Positions 1-6,943 of a DNA stretch of 64,000 bases are shown here, in pieces. The DNA is from Streptomyces zhihengii. Its GTDB lineage: Bacteria; Actinomycetota; Actinomycetes; Streptomycetales; Streptomycetaceae. A model generated the notes under the pieces. It made no database searches, was not told the origin of the DNA, and saw nothing but the letters and a program-made list of their open reading frames with translations. The stretch spans positions 3,320,001 through 3,384,000 of the forward strand of contig NZ_JAFEJA010000001.1 of the NCBI RefSeq assembly GCF_016919245.1, given 5' to 3'. The stretch's first letter is position 1. Each line of letters starts with the position of its first letter. The translations under genes and the position numbers were made by a program.

Positions 1-1018
1 CGGTCGCCGTGGTGTAGCGGTAGACGCGGCCCTTGCCGCCGTCGTACGGGCCGCCGGTGTCGCTGAGCGTCACGAACAACTGGCCGGTGGCGGAGTCCAG
101 TACGCCCTTGTGGGCGAGGTAGCCGGTCGGCTGCCCGGCGACGCGGGACCAGGTGGTGCCGCCGTCCGACGAGCGGTAGACGGCGTTCTCCTTGTCGGCG
201 ACGCCGACGTAGATGTCCTTGGTGACGCTGCCGGCGGCGGAGGAGCGCTCGTCGAAGGTGACCCAGACGACGCCCTGGTTGTCGTTGCCGTAGCCGCTGG
301 TGTCGGACGGGTCCTGCGCGTAGTTGCCCGGGTTGGGGAAGGACGCCACCTGGGACCAGGTGACACCGGAGTCCGTGGAGCGCCACAGGCCCTTGCCGCT
401 GGGCGCGCCGAAGTAGAGGACGGAGTTCTTGTTCGGGTCCACCGCGAGGCGTTCGCCCATGCCGCGGCCGGGCATGTTGCCGCCCAGCTTGAAGGGGAGC
501 TGGGTGGCCTGCCAGCTCGCACCGCGGTCCGAGGAGCGCAGGATCGCGCCGTTGGTCGGGTCCCAGTCGTTGGTGTACGTGCCGACGGCGGCGTACACCT
601 TGGCGGGCTGCACGGGGTCGGAGGCGATGCTGGCGACACCGGTCCAGCCCCAGCGGTCCCAGTCGACCCAGTCCAGCAGCGGCTTCCACTGCTTGCCGGA
701 CTCGTCCCAGCGGTAGGCGCCGCCGATGTCGGTGCGGGCGTAGGCGAGGTTCTTCTCGGTCCGGTTGAAGACGATGCCGGGCACGAAGCCGCCGCCGTCG
801 ATGCGGACGTTCTTCCAGGTGTAGGACGGGTCGGCGGCGGCGGCCTGTGACGCCGCCCTCGCCGACACATCGGATGCCTCGGCGGTCCCGACCGCCTGCG
901 GAGCGGCGGGCGGGTGCGGCGAGGGGCGCGCCGCGGAGGCGGGGCCGGCGGTGAACAGCCCCGCCGTCATGCTGAGTGCCGCCACCAGGACGGCGGCTGG
1001 TCTGGCGCGTAGGCGCAC
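1..1018 (-). CDS. Secreted GH74 xyloglucanase (5' part, runs off the window)
   Basis: The GTG at 1018 has a GAGGA ribosome-binding site seven bases upstream. It opens a signal peptide (VRLRARPAAVLVAALSMTAG followed by a small-residue cleavage region). After a Pro/Ala linker comes the family GH74 N-terminus, with the motifs NVRIDGGGFVPGI and RTDIGGAYRW. BNR-type blades follow (ILRSSDRGASW, LWRSTDSGVTW, VYRSSDGGTTW), the Asp-box repeats of the two-propeller GH74 fold. GH74 enzymes cut the beta-1,4-glucan backbone of xyloglucan outside the cell. About 339 codons are present and the 3' end lies left of the window, so the second catalytic Asp and any carbohydrate-binding module cannot be checked. 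The upstream CebR box ties expression to cello-oligosaccharides. Family assignment is firm; endo versus exo action is not decided. Confidence 0.9.
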   Translation of the reverse strand, partial: MRLRARPAAVLVAALSMTAGLFTAGPASAARPSPHPPAAPQAVGTAEASDVSARAASQAAAADPSYTWKNVRIDGGGFVPGIVFNRTEKNLAYARTDIGGAYRWDESGKQWKPLLDWVDWDRWGWTGVASIASDPVQPAKVYAAVGTYTNDWDPTNGAILRSSDRGASWQATQLPFKLGGNMPGRGMGERLAVDPNKNSVLYFGAPSGKGLWRSTDSGVTWSQVASFPNPGNYAQDPSDTSGYGNDNQGVVWVTFDERSSAAGSVTKDIYVGVADKENAVYRSSDGGTTWSRVAGQPTGYLAHKGVLDSATGQLFVTLSDTGGPYDGGKGRVYRYTTAT

Positions 1019-1076
1019 GGGAGAATCCTCTCCGAGCGGGACCGCCAACGGAGGCGGTGTGCGGGTGACTTGGAGA

Positions 1077-1090
1077 TGGGAGCGCTCCCA
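1077..1090. promoter_or_regulatory. CebR operator (perfect 14-base palindrome)
   Basis: TGGGAGCGCTCCCA is identical to the consensus box bound by the LacI-family cellulose-utilisation repressor CebR in Streptomyces. It lies 59 bases upstream of the GTG of the GH74 gene, where a repressor would block the promoter. Release by cellobiose or cellotriose is known for CebR; its application to this gene is inferred. Confidence 0.85.
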
Positions 1091-1243
1091 TGTGGCGTGC
1101 TCGATGGTAGCGGCGCGGCGGGTGGGGGTGAAGAGCCGTGCGCCACTCATCCGATGACTGCGGGCGTCAACTCCGTTGCGGGCGGGGCCTGAAGGGCCGC
1201 CGGCCGGGCGTGTCCGCTCCTGGCCGGAGACACGCACGCGGCC

Positions 1244-1279
1244 GGCGACCCGCACGCGACGTGCCGCGTGCGGGTCGCC
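1244..1279 (-). terminator. Hairpin terminator of the MFS gene
   Basis: Perfect 15-base inverted repeat (1244-1258 and 1265-1279) with a six-base loop, about 80 bases past the stop of the MFS gene. There is no U tract, as is usual in streptomycetes. The rest of the gap 1091-1360 shows nothing else I recognise. Confidence 0.7.
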
Positions 1280-1360
1280 TCACGCGGCACGCGGCGCGCC
1301 GGTCGCGGGACCGGCCGATCGCGTGCGGGGAGTCGGGGGCGGCCGGGGCCGGGTCCCGTG

Positions 1361-2824
1361 TCAGCCGACGTGCACGCCCGCCGTCTCGCGGTCCGCGGCG
1401 GCCTCGATCTCGGCCCGGGAGGGGTTGCGGATCACGAGGAACGCGATGACGGCCGAGGCGAGGCTGAGGCCGGCGGCCCACCAGAACGCGGTGGTGTACC
1501 CCTCGATGTCGGCAGCGAGGCGGGCGACGGTCGGGTCGGACGCGAAGGTCTCCTTCAGGGACTCGGCGTAGAACGTCGACAGGAGCGCTATGCCGACCGA
1601 TCCGCCCACCTGCTGGGCGGTGTTGACCAGGGCCGACGCGGCCCCCGCGTCGGCCGGGCCGACGCGGGCGGTGCCGGCGGCGAAGGTGGTCGGGAAGAGG
1701 ACGCCGGCACCGAGCCCGGCGGCGACGAGACCGGGAAGGACCCCGTCGACGTATCCGGAGCCGGTGTCCAGTTGCGCGAGCAGCAGGCATCCGAGGGCGG
1801 CCAGCGCCAGACCGGCGGAGATCAGGGTTCGCGGGCCGATCTTGTTCAGCAGCACGCCCGCGGTGACGCCGGAGGCGACCATGATCGCGATGTTGAGGGG
1901 CATAAACGCGAACCCGCTCTTCAACGGGGAGTAGTCCAGGTTCTGCTGGAGGTAGAAGGTGAGGAACAGGAAGACGCCGAACATCGTGACGCCCAGGGCG
2001 GCGATCGCGAAGCAGGCCCCGGCACGGCTTCGGTCCGCGAGGAGGCGCAGCGGCAGCAGTGCGTGGTCGCTGCGCCGCTCGATCATCACGAAGGCGGCGA
2101 GCAGCACGCCGCCGAGAAGCAGCAGTGCGAGGGTGGTCGTCGAGCCCCAGCCTTCGGTCTCCGCCCGGGAGACGCCCAGCACCAGCGCGAAGAGGCCGGC
2201 GGTGGCGGTCAGCGCTCCGGGCAGGTCGAGGACCTTTCGGGCGTTGCTCGTCTCGTCCTTGCGGATCGCACGGACGCCGAGCAGCGCGACGCACGCGAAG
2301 ACGATGTTGACGTACAGGCACCACCGCCAGGACACGAGGTCGGTCAGGACGCCCCCGAGGAGCAGTCCGGCACCGGCACCCACTCCGGCGATGGCGCTGA
2401 AGACGCCGAACGCCTTGTTGCGCTCCGCGGGTTCGGTGAAGGTCACCGCGACCGTGGCGAGCGCGGCGGGGGCCAGAACCGCTCCGAAGACGCCCTGCCC
2501 CACCCGCGCCACGATGAGGGTTTCGAAGTTCTGCGCCGCGCCGCCGAGTGCCGAGGCGAGGGCGAAGCCGATCAGGCCGACGGCGAACAGACGGCGACGG
2601 CCGAAGAGGTCACCGAGCCGGCCGCCGAGGAGGAGAAGCGCTCCGAAGGCGATCGCGTACGAGCTGACGACCCACTGCCGGTCGTCGACGGAGAAGCCGA
2701 GGTCGGCCTGGGCCGAGGGCAGGGCGATGTTGACGATGGTCGCGTCGAGGACGACCATCAGTTGGGCGACGCCGACGACGGCCAGCACCAGCCACTTGCG
2801 GTTCTGATTGACGTGCGGGGACAA
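1361..2824 (-). CDS. DHA2-family MFS drug/proton antiporter
   Basis: Integral membrane exporter of the EmrB/QacA (DHA2, 14-helix) type. The N-terminal helix carries the family motif VLDATIVNIALPSAQADL. The loop between helices 2 and 3 has the MFS motif GGRLGDLFGRRR. Helix 5 contains the antiporter motif C-like stretch GVGAGAGLLLGGVLTD. About 487 residues is normal for the family. I chose the TTG at 2824 because AAGGAGGG lies about ten bases upstream and it gives the usual short N-terminus before helix 1. In-frame ATG 2866 and TTG 2890 lack such a site. The gene stands alone with its own terminator. No regulator is adjacent, so the substrate (antibiotic, dye or own metabolite) is unknown. Confidence 0.9.
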   Translation of the reverse strand: MSPHVNQNRKWLVLAVVGVAQLMVVLDATIVNIALPSAQADLGFSVDDRQWVVSSYAIAFGALLLLGGRLGDLFGRRRLFAVGLIGFALASALGGAAQNFETLIVARVGQGVFGAVLAPAALATVAVTFTEPAERNKAFGVFSAIAGVGAGAGLLLGGVLTDLVSWRWCLYVNIVFACVALLGVRAIRKDETSNARKVLDLPGALTATAGLFALVLGVSRAETEGWGSTTTLALLLLGGVLLAAFVMIERRSDHALLPLRLLADRSRAGACFAIAALGVTMFGVFLFLTFYLQQNLDYSPLKSGFAFMPLNIAIMVASGVTAGVLLNKIGPRTLISAGLALAALGCLLLAQLDTGSGYVDGVLPGLVAAGLGAGVLFPTTFAAGTARVGPADAGAASALVNTAQQVGGSVGIALLSTFYAESLKETFASDPTVARLAADIEGYTTAFWWAAGLSLASAVIAFLVIRNPSRAEIEAAADRETAGVHVG

Positions 2825-3209
2825 GGGCTTGCGCCCTCCTTCCAGACGAGTGGACACGTGGCCCATCAGGTGGTTGGAGGTCGCGCTCAAGCCCTAGCGT
2901 CCGACCGAACCGGCGAGCCGACGTCAGTCGGTTGAGGCAAGGCCGGCTTTCTGCGGCGAGGATTCTAGGCACAACGGCTCAGACGCGTCAAAGCACCACA
3001 TACGGTGATCCACCGATGACACGCCACGCCCGCACTCGCCCCGCCGGGCCGGCGTCCTCGCGCCCGCGGGTCGTCACCCGCGAGCTCGGCGTCGCCCGCG
3101 GCCTCGACAAGGTTCCGGCCGGTACGGCCGCGGCCGCGGGCGCGGGCGCGGGGCAGCGAAGGCCCACGGGACCCTGGGCCGCGAAGGCCCCGGGCCGCCC
3201 GCGGACAGC

Positions 3210-3272
3210 GTCCCCGGGGCGGGCGGCCCGGGGTGCGGACGTCCTCGGGCCGCCCGGCGGTGCGTGCCGGGG
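3210..3272. repeat. 63-base direct repeat, copy 1
   Basis: Matches 3384-3446 with only three substitutions over 63 bases, 174 bases apart. Each copy is itself a hairpin built on CGGGCGGCCCGGGG and its complement, so it resembles a duplicated terminator downstream of the permease gene. Confidence 0.75.
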
Positions 3273-3383
3273 TGACCGTGCCGGTCAGCCCCATCCGGCA
3301 CCCGCCAAGCGCGGGCTCCTCGGGCGGCGTTCCGGCGATCCCAGGCACGCGCGACCCGGGGGCGCGAGCGGTCGGGCCCTCGC

Positions 3384-3446
3384 GTCCCCGGGGCGGGCGG
3401 CCCGGGGCGCGGACATCCCCGGGCCGCCCGGCGGTGCGTGCCGGGG
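3384..3446. repeat. 63-base direct repeat, copy 2, containing the permease terminator
   Basis: Second copy of the 3210-3272 repeat. It contains a perfect 14-base stem (3394-3407 and 3417-3430, nine-base loop) just after the stop of the permease gene at 3456. It is therefore very likely that gene's transcription terminator, with copy 1 acting as a back-up. Confidence 0.7.
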
Positions 3447-3455
3447 CGGGCGGGG

Positions 3456-5648
3456 TCAGTCCCGGCCCGCGCCCGCCAGGGCGGGCTCCGCGGGGGCCGG
3501 CTCGGTGGGCTTGCGCGGGCCGGGAGTCGCCCGGGGGACGATCGCCGGGACGCCCTTGCCCTTCGCCGCCCGGAGGGCGATCCACCGGTCGGCGAACAGG
3601 TTGAGGAGCAGGCCGGCCGCTCCCCAGACGCCGATGGTGAGCAGGTGGCCGCCGATGGCGTCGCCGCCGAAGTACACCAGGTCGCGGGCCGTGCCGACGG
3701 CCGCCGGGAGCGGCAGCACGTCGTGCAGGGTGCGGAAGATGTCGGGGACCATGGCGAGCGGCAGGCCGCCGCCCGAGGCCGGGACGCCGAGCAGCATCAG
3801 CACCACCATCACGGGGATGATCGCGGCGAGGCCGAAGAGACGGGTGAAGGCGTTGGCGGCCAGCGAGACGCAGAAGATCGTCAGCGCCCCGATGCCGATC
3901 AGCGCCCCGGCGTGGCCGTTGACCGCGCCGATCATGACGTCGAAGAGCAGCCAGAGCCACAGCGCCATGCCGACCGACCAGCCGGCCAGCTTGACCGCGA
4001 ACTGGCGGGTGCGCCGCAGTTCGGGGGCGCCGCCGCGGAGCACCGCGGCGATCAGGAAGCCCGCCATGATCCAGGACATGCCGACGTAGAGGCTGTTGGT
4101 GCCCATGGTGTCGTCGGGGGTGAGCGGTTCCAGGTCGGTGGTGGTGAGTGCGGCCTGTTGCCCCTGGGCGACCTGGGTGAAGGTGCTGGTCAGGATGGTC
4201 TGCTGGCTGCTGCCCGCGCCGGAGGCGCCGAGCAGTTCGGCCGCACCGCCGGCCTCGGTGGGCAGGACGTAGGCGCCGGCGATCTCCTGGTCCCTGATCA
4301 GGTCTGCGGCCTCGTCGGCGGAGTCGAGCGCGCGCAGGTCGAACATGGCGCCGAGCGAGGGTTCCATCCCGGCCACGGCCCGTTCGGCCTGCTGCTGGGT
4401 GGCGCCGACGACGGCGACGGGCATGTCCCGCACCTGCGGCTTGTGCATGGAGCCGGCCATCAGCCCGACCACGCAGACCAGGATCGCCATCGGGAAGGCG
4501 AAGGCGGCGATGTAGCGGGCGCGCGGGGAGCGGACCGGGCCGCCGGCGAGGGCGGGGAGCGGCAGGGAGGAGTCGGTGGCGGGCGGCGCGGCGGGTATCG
4601 CGAGGCCGGAGCGGCGTTCCTTGAGGAAGCACAGGGCGAGGGCGGCGGCGATCCAGGCGCCCAGCGTCAGCAGGTGGCCGCCGATTCCGCGTCCGTCGAA
4701 GTAGATCAGCGAGCGCATCGCCTCACCGGCCGCCGGGAGCGGCAGCACGCCGTGCAGCCATTGGAAGAACCCCGGCATGGTGTGGATCGAGAGCGAGAGG
4801 TTCGACGACGGCATGCCGAAGACGACCCAGAGCAGCATGCCGAAGAGCACGGCGAGCGGCCCGACCAGCTTGGTGAAGAGGAGCTGGGTCGTGGCGACGG
4901 CGCCGGTGGCGAGCAGGCCGATGCCGAGGAAGTGCAGGTAGTGCCCGTCGACCGCGCCCACGACGGGGCCGAGCAGGACCCAGATCAGGGTGCTGGTCAG
5001 CGCGGACCAGCCGAGCATCAGCGGGAGGAAGCGGCGCAGCGTCAGCAGGTAGGGCAGCGACATGGTGAGGATGCTGAGCGGCACATAGCCGGCGAGCATC
5101 ATGCCCATGCCGGCGAAGAGCACGGCGGTCCCGGAGAGGTCCTCCCCGGCGAGCGGGGCGACGTCCTCGGTGGTCGTGGTCCAGCCGTTCTCCACGGCGA
5201 CCGGCGCCAGGAGCTGCTGGACGGTGCCGGCCTGGGAGGCTCCGGCGGCGCCCGCCGTGTAGACGACGGCCTCCGCCCCGCCCTGGGCGGGCGGCAGCAG
5301 GGCGCCGCTGATCTCGCGGTCCTCGAGGAGGTCGACGGCCTCGTCCCCGGTGGCGACGGTGCGGACGTCGAGCGCGCCGCCTGCGGCCTTCTCGATCCCG
5401 TCGGCGAGCGCCTGGGCCTGGGCGCCGGTGCCGACCACGGCGACGGGCATGTCGCGCGGCGCCGGATCGTGCATGGTCCCGACGTACGTCGCGTACATCA
5501 TCGTGACCATCAGGAAGGGCATCGCGAAGAGCGCGACATAGCGGCCCATGCGGGTCCTGCGGTCCTCCTCGGGGACGGCCGGGCCGCCGCCCGGGGCCGC
5601 CTCCGGCTGCTGCGCGCGCTCCGGTGCTCCGGCGCTCGACGATTCCAC
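3456..5648 (-). CDS. Tandem-duplicated ABC-2/YhgE-like membrane permease
   Basis: 730-residue membrane protein made of two similar halves. Each half starts with a membrane helix ending in GTMHDP or GSMHKP, then the shared segment RDMPVAVVG. A soluble alpha/beta region of about 120 residues follows, then five or six helices, with the re-entrant MPGFFQWLHGVLPLPAAGEA and DIFRTLHDVLPLPAAVGTA segments matching each other. This resembles YhgE/Pip and ABC-2-type permeases, here fused as a tandem duplication. No ATPase is adjacent, so it may be an RND-like or ATPase-independent exporter, or use a remote ATPase. GTG 5648 was chosen because CAGGAG lies six bases upstream; the frame runs open to 5768 but would swallow the operator. 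It is divergent from the TetR gene and probably controlled by it. The substrate is unknown. Confidence 0.85.
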   Translation of the reverse strand: MESSSAGAPERAQQPEAAPGGGPAVPEEDRRTRMGRYVALFAMPFLMVTMMYATYVGTMHDPAPRDMPVAVVGTGAQAQALADGIEKAAGGALDVRTVATGDEAVDLLEDREISGALLPPAQGGAEAVVYTAGAAGASQAGTVQQLLAPVAVENGWTTTTEDVAPLAGEDLSGTAVLFAGMGMMLAGYVPLSILTMSLPYLLTLRRFLPLMLGWSALTSTLIWVLLGPVVGAVDGHYLHFLGIGLLATGAVATTQLLFTKLVGPLAVLFGMLLWVVFGMPSSNLSLSIHTMPGFFQWLHGVLPLPAAGEAMRSLIYFDGRGIGGHLLTLGAWIAAALALCFLKERRSGLAIPAAPPATDSSLPLPALAGGPVRSPRARYIAAFAFPMAILVCVVGLMAGSMHKPQVRDMPVAVVGATQQQAERAVAGMEPSLGAMFDLRALDSADEAADLIRDQEIAGAYVLPTEAGGAAELLGASGAGSSQQTILTSTFTQVAQGQQAALTTTDLEPLTPDDTMGTNSLYVGMSWIMAGFLIAAVLRGGAPELRRTRQFAVKLAGWSVGMALWLWLLFDVMIGAVNGHAGALIGIGALTIFCVSLAANAFTRLFGLAAIIPVMVVLMLLGVPASGGGLPLAMVPDIFRTLHDVLPLPAAVGTARDLVYFGGDAIGGHLLTIGVWGAAGLLLNLFADRWIALRAAKGKGVPAIVPRATPGPRKPTEPAPAEPALAGAGRD

Positions 5649-5739
5649 GTTGGACTCCTGGCAGAGGGGGTGGGTGGCGCCCGGCACTCCGCGGTTCCGC
5701 CCGCCGCGGTGCGGGGGAGGTCGCCGGACCCTCCCACTG

Positions 5740-5755
5740 TAAGTCACGTGACTTA
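5740..5755. promoter_or_regulatory. TetR operator, perfect 16-base palindrome
   Basis: TAAGTCACGTGACTTA sits in the 171-base divergent region between the permease and the TetR gene. The position and perfect symmetry fit an autoregulatory TetR-family operator controlling both directions. The binding protein is inferred from proximity. Confidence 0.8.
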
Positions 5756-5819
5756 AGAATGCCCTCATGGGCTAGCTTGGAGCCGCCGAACCGCGCTCCA
5801 CCTGGGAGGACCCGCCGTC

Positions 5820-6449
5820 GTGGCCAGATCCGACGCCAGCCGCACCGCCCTGCTCGACGCCGCCGAGCGGCTCTTCGCCGAGTCCGGGATCGCCCAGGTC
5901 TCGGACCGGAAGATCGCGGAGGCGGCGGGCAACAGCAACCACTCCGCGGTGGGCTACTACTTCGGCGGCCGCGACGGCATGCTGCGGGCCCTGCTGACCC
6001 GCCACCTCACCGGCCAGGAGGACGGCCGCAGGCGGTACTTCGACTCCTCCGACTCGCTGCTGGGCGACGTGCGCAGCCTGGTGCTGCCCGCCACCGAGGA
6101 GCTGGCCCGGCTCGCCGACGAGGCCGGGCCGGACGGGCAGACCTGGCGGGCCCGCTTCGTGTCCGCCGCCCTCCACGACCCGCAGACGGTCGCGATCTAC
6201 CGGGAGCTCGGGGACACCGCCCCGGTCGCCCGCGCGGTGATCCACTCCATCGCCGGACGCATCGACGACCTGCCCGCCGAGGTGGTCCGCGCCCGCGCCG
6301 CGCTGATGACCCACGTCATCACCTCGACGTGCGCCGAGTACGAGGACAAGACCGCCCGCGAGCGCACCTCCCCCGACTGGCGGGCGACCGGCCGCTTCCT
6401 GGCCGACGCCATCGCCGGGCTGCTGCGCGCCCCGGTCAGCACCGACTGA
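5820..6449 (+). CDS. TetR-family transcriptional regulator
   Basis: 209 residues starting at GTG 5820, with GGGAGGA nine bases upstream. Residues 1-60 form the TetR DNA-binding domain: TALLDAAERLFAESG, then a helix-turn-helix ending in NSNHSAVGYYFGGRDGMLRAL, the classic YYF segment. The rest is a helical ligand-binding and dimer domain with no recognised pocket signature. It is divergent from the duplicated permease with a perfect palindrome between them, so it most likely represses that exporter and itself until a ligand binds. Confidence 0.92.
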   Translation: MARSDASRTALLDAAERLFAESGIAQVSDRKIAEAAGNSNHSAVGYYFGGRDGMLRALLTRHLTGQEDGRRRYFDSSDSLLGDVRSLVLPATEELARLADEAGPDGQTWRARFVSAALHDPQTVAIYRELGDTAPVARAVIHSIAGRIDDLPAEVVRARAALMTHVITSTCAEYEDKTARERTSPDWRATGRFLADAIAGLLRAPVSTD

Positions 6450-6583
6450 CGGCACCGGGACGCCGCCACGACCGGCCTGGCCGCCACCGACCCGCGTCCG
6501 GTTAGACTTTGCGGCGGTGACGAGCTGTGACGCACTGCGACGGCGACCCGACGGGCACTCGCGGGGCACGGAGGGGGCACGCC

Positions 6584-6943
6584 ATGGCACAGGTACTGAT
6601 CCGCATCGAACCCGACCCGGACGCGAAGGCGACCCGGTCCCTCTATCGCGCCCTCTGCCGGGATCCGGATCTGGGCGGATCCGCCGGGCTGTCGCTCCGC
6701 GAGTCCGCTCCGGCACACGATGAACTCGGGCCCGCCGCGGACGCCGTCCTCGCCGTCGTCAACAGCGGCGTCGCCCTCGGAGCGCTCGTCGTGGCCATCG
6801 CCTCGTGGCGGGACAGCCGCTCGACCAAGTGGACCGTCGCCCTGGAGCGGGACGGACTGACGGTGGAGCTCCAGGGCAGTTCGCGGGAGGAACTGGACCG
6901 GATCGTCCGTGCGCTGGAGGGGCCGCGAGGTGACGGTTCCTGA
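6584..6943 (+). CDS. EACC1-like effector-associated constant component
   Basis: 119 residues starting at ATG 6584, with GGAGGGGG ahead of it. Beta-strands (QVLIRIEPDPD) are followed by a hydrophobic segment at about residues 45-68 (ADAVLAVVNSGVALGALVVAIASW) and a second small beta region (WTVALERDGLTVELQG) ending in an amphipathic helix. This order matches the 'effector-associated constant component 1' proteins described next to caspase and trypsin-like effectors in actinobacterial NTP-dependent conflict systems. It overlaps the caspase gene by 14 bases, so the two are translationally coupled. The role is thought to be scaffolding or signal transfer to the effector. Assignment is by pattern and context; no profile search was possible. 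Confidence 0.7.
   Translation: MAQVLIRIEPDPDAKATRSLYRALCRDPDLGGSAGLSLRESAPAHDELGPAADAVLAVVNSGVALGALVVAIASWRDSRSTKWTVALERDGLTVELQGSSREELDRIVRALEGPRGDGS

Larger units (their letters stand above)
2825..3455. other. Intergenic region with promoter and repeated hairpins
   Basis: About 630 bases without a convincing gene. The part near 2880-2990 is the promoter side of the MFS gene and includes a short inverted repeat (CCGAC/GTCGG near 2922-2935) that could be an operator. From about 3110 to 3450 the DNA is almost pure G/C and holds two 63-base direct repeats described separately. Long reading frames here are low-complexity by-products of GC bias. Confidence 0.6.
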
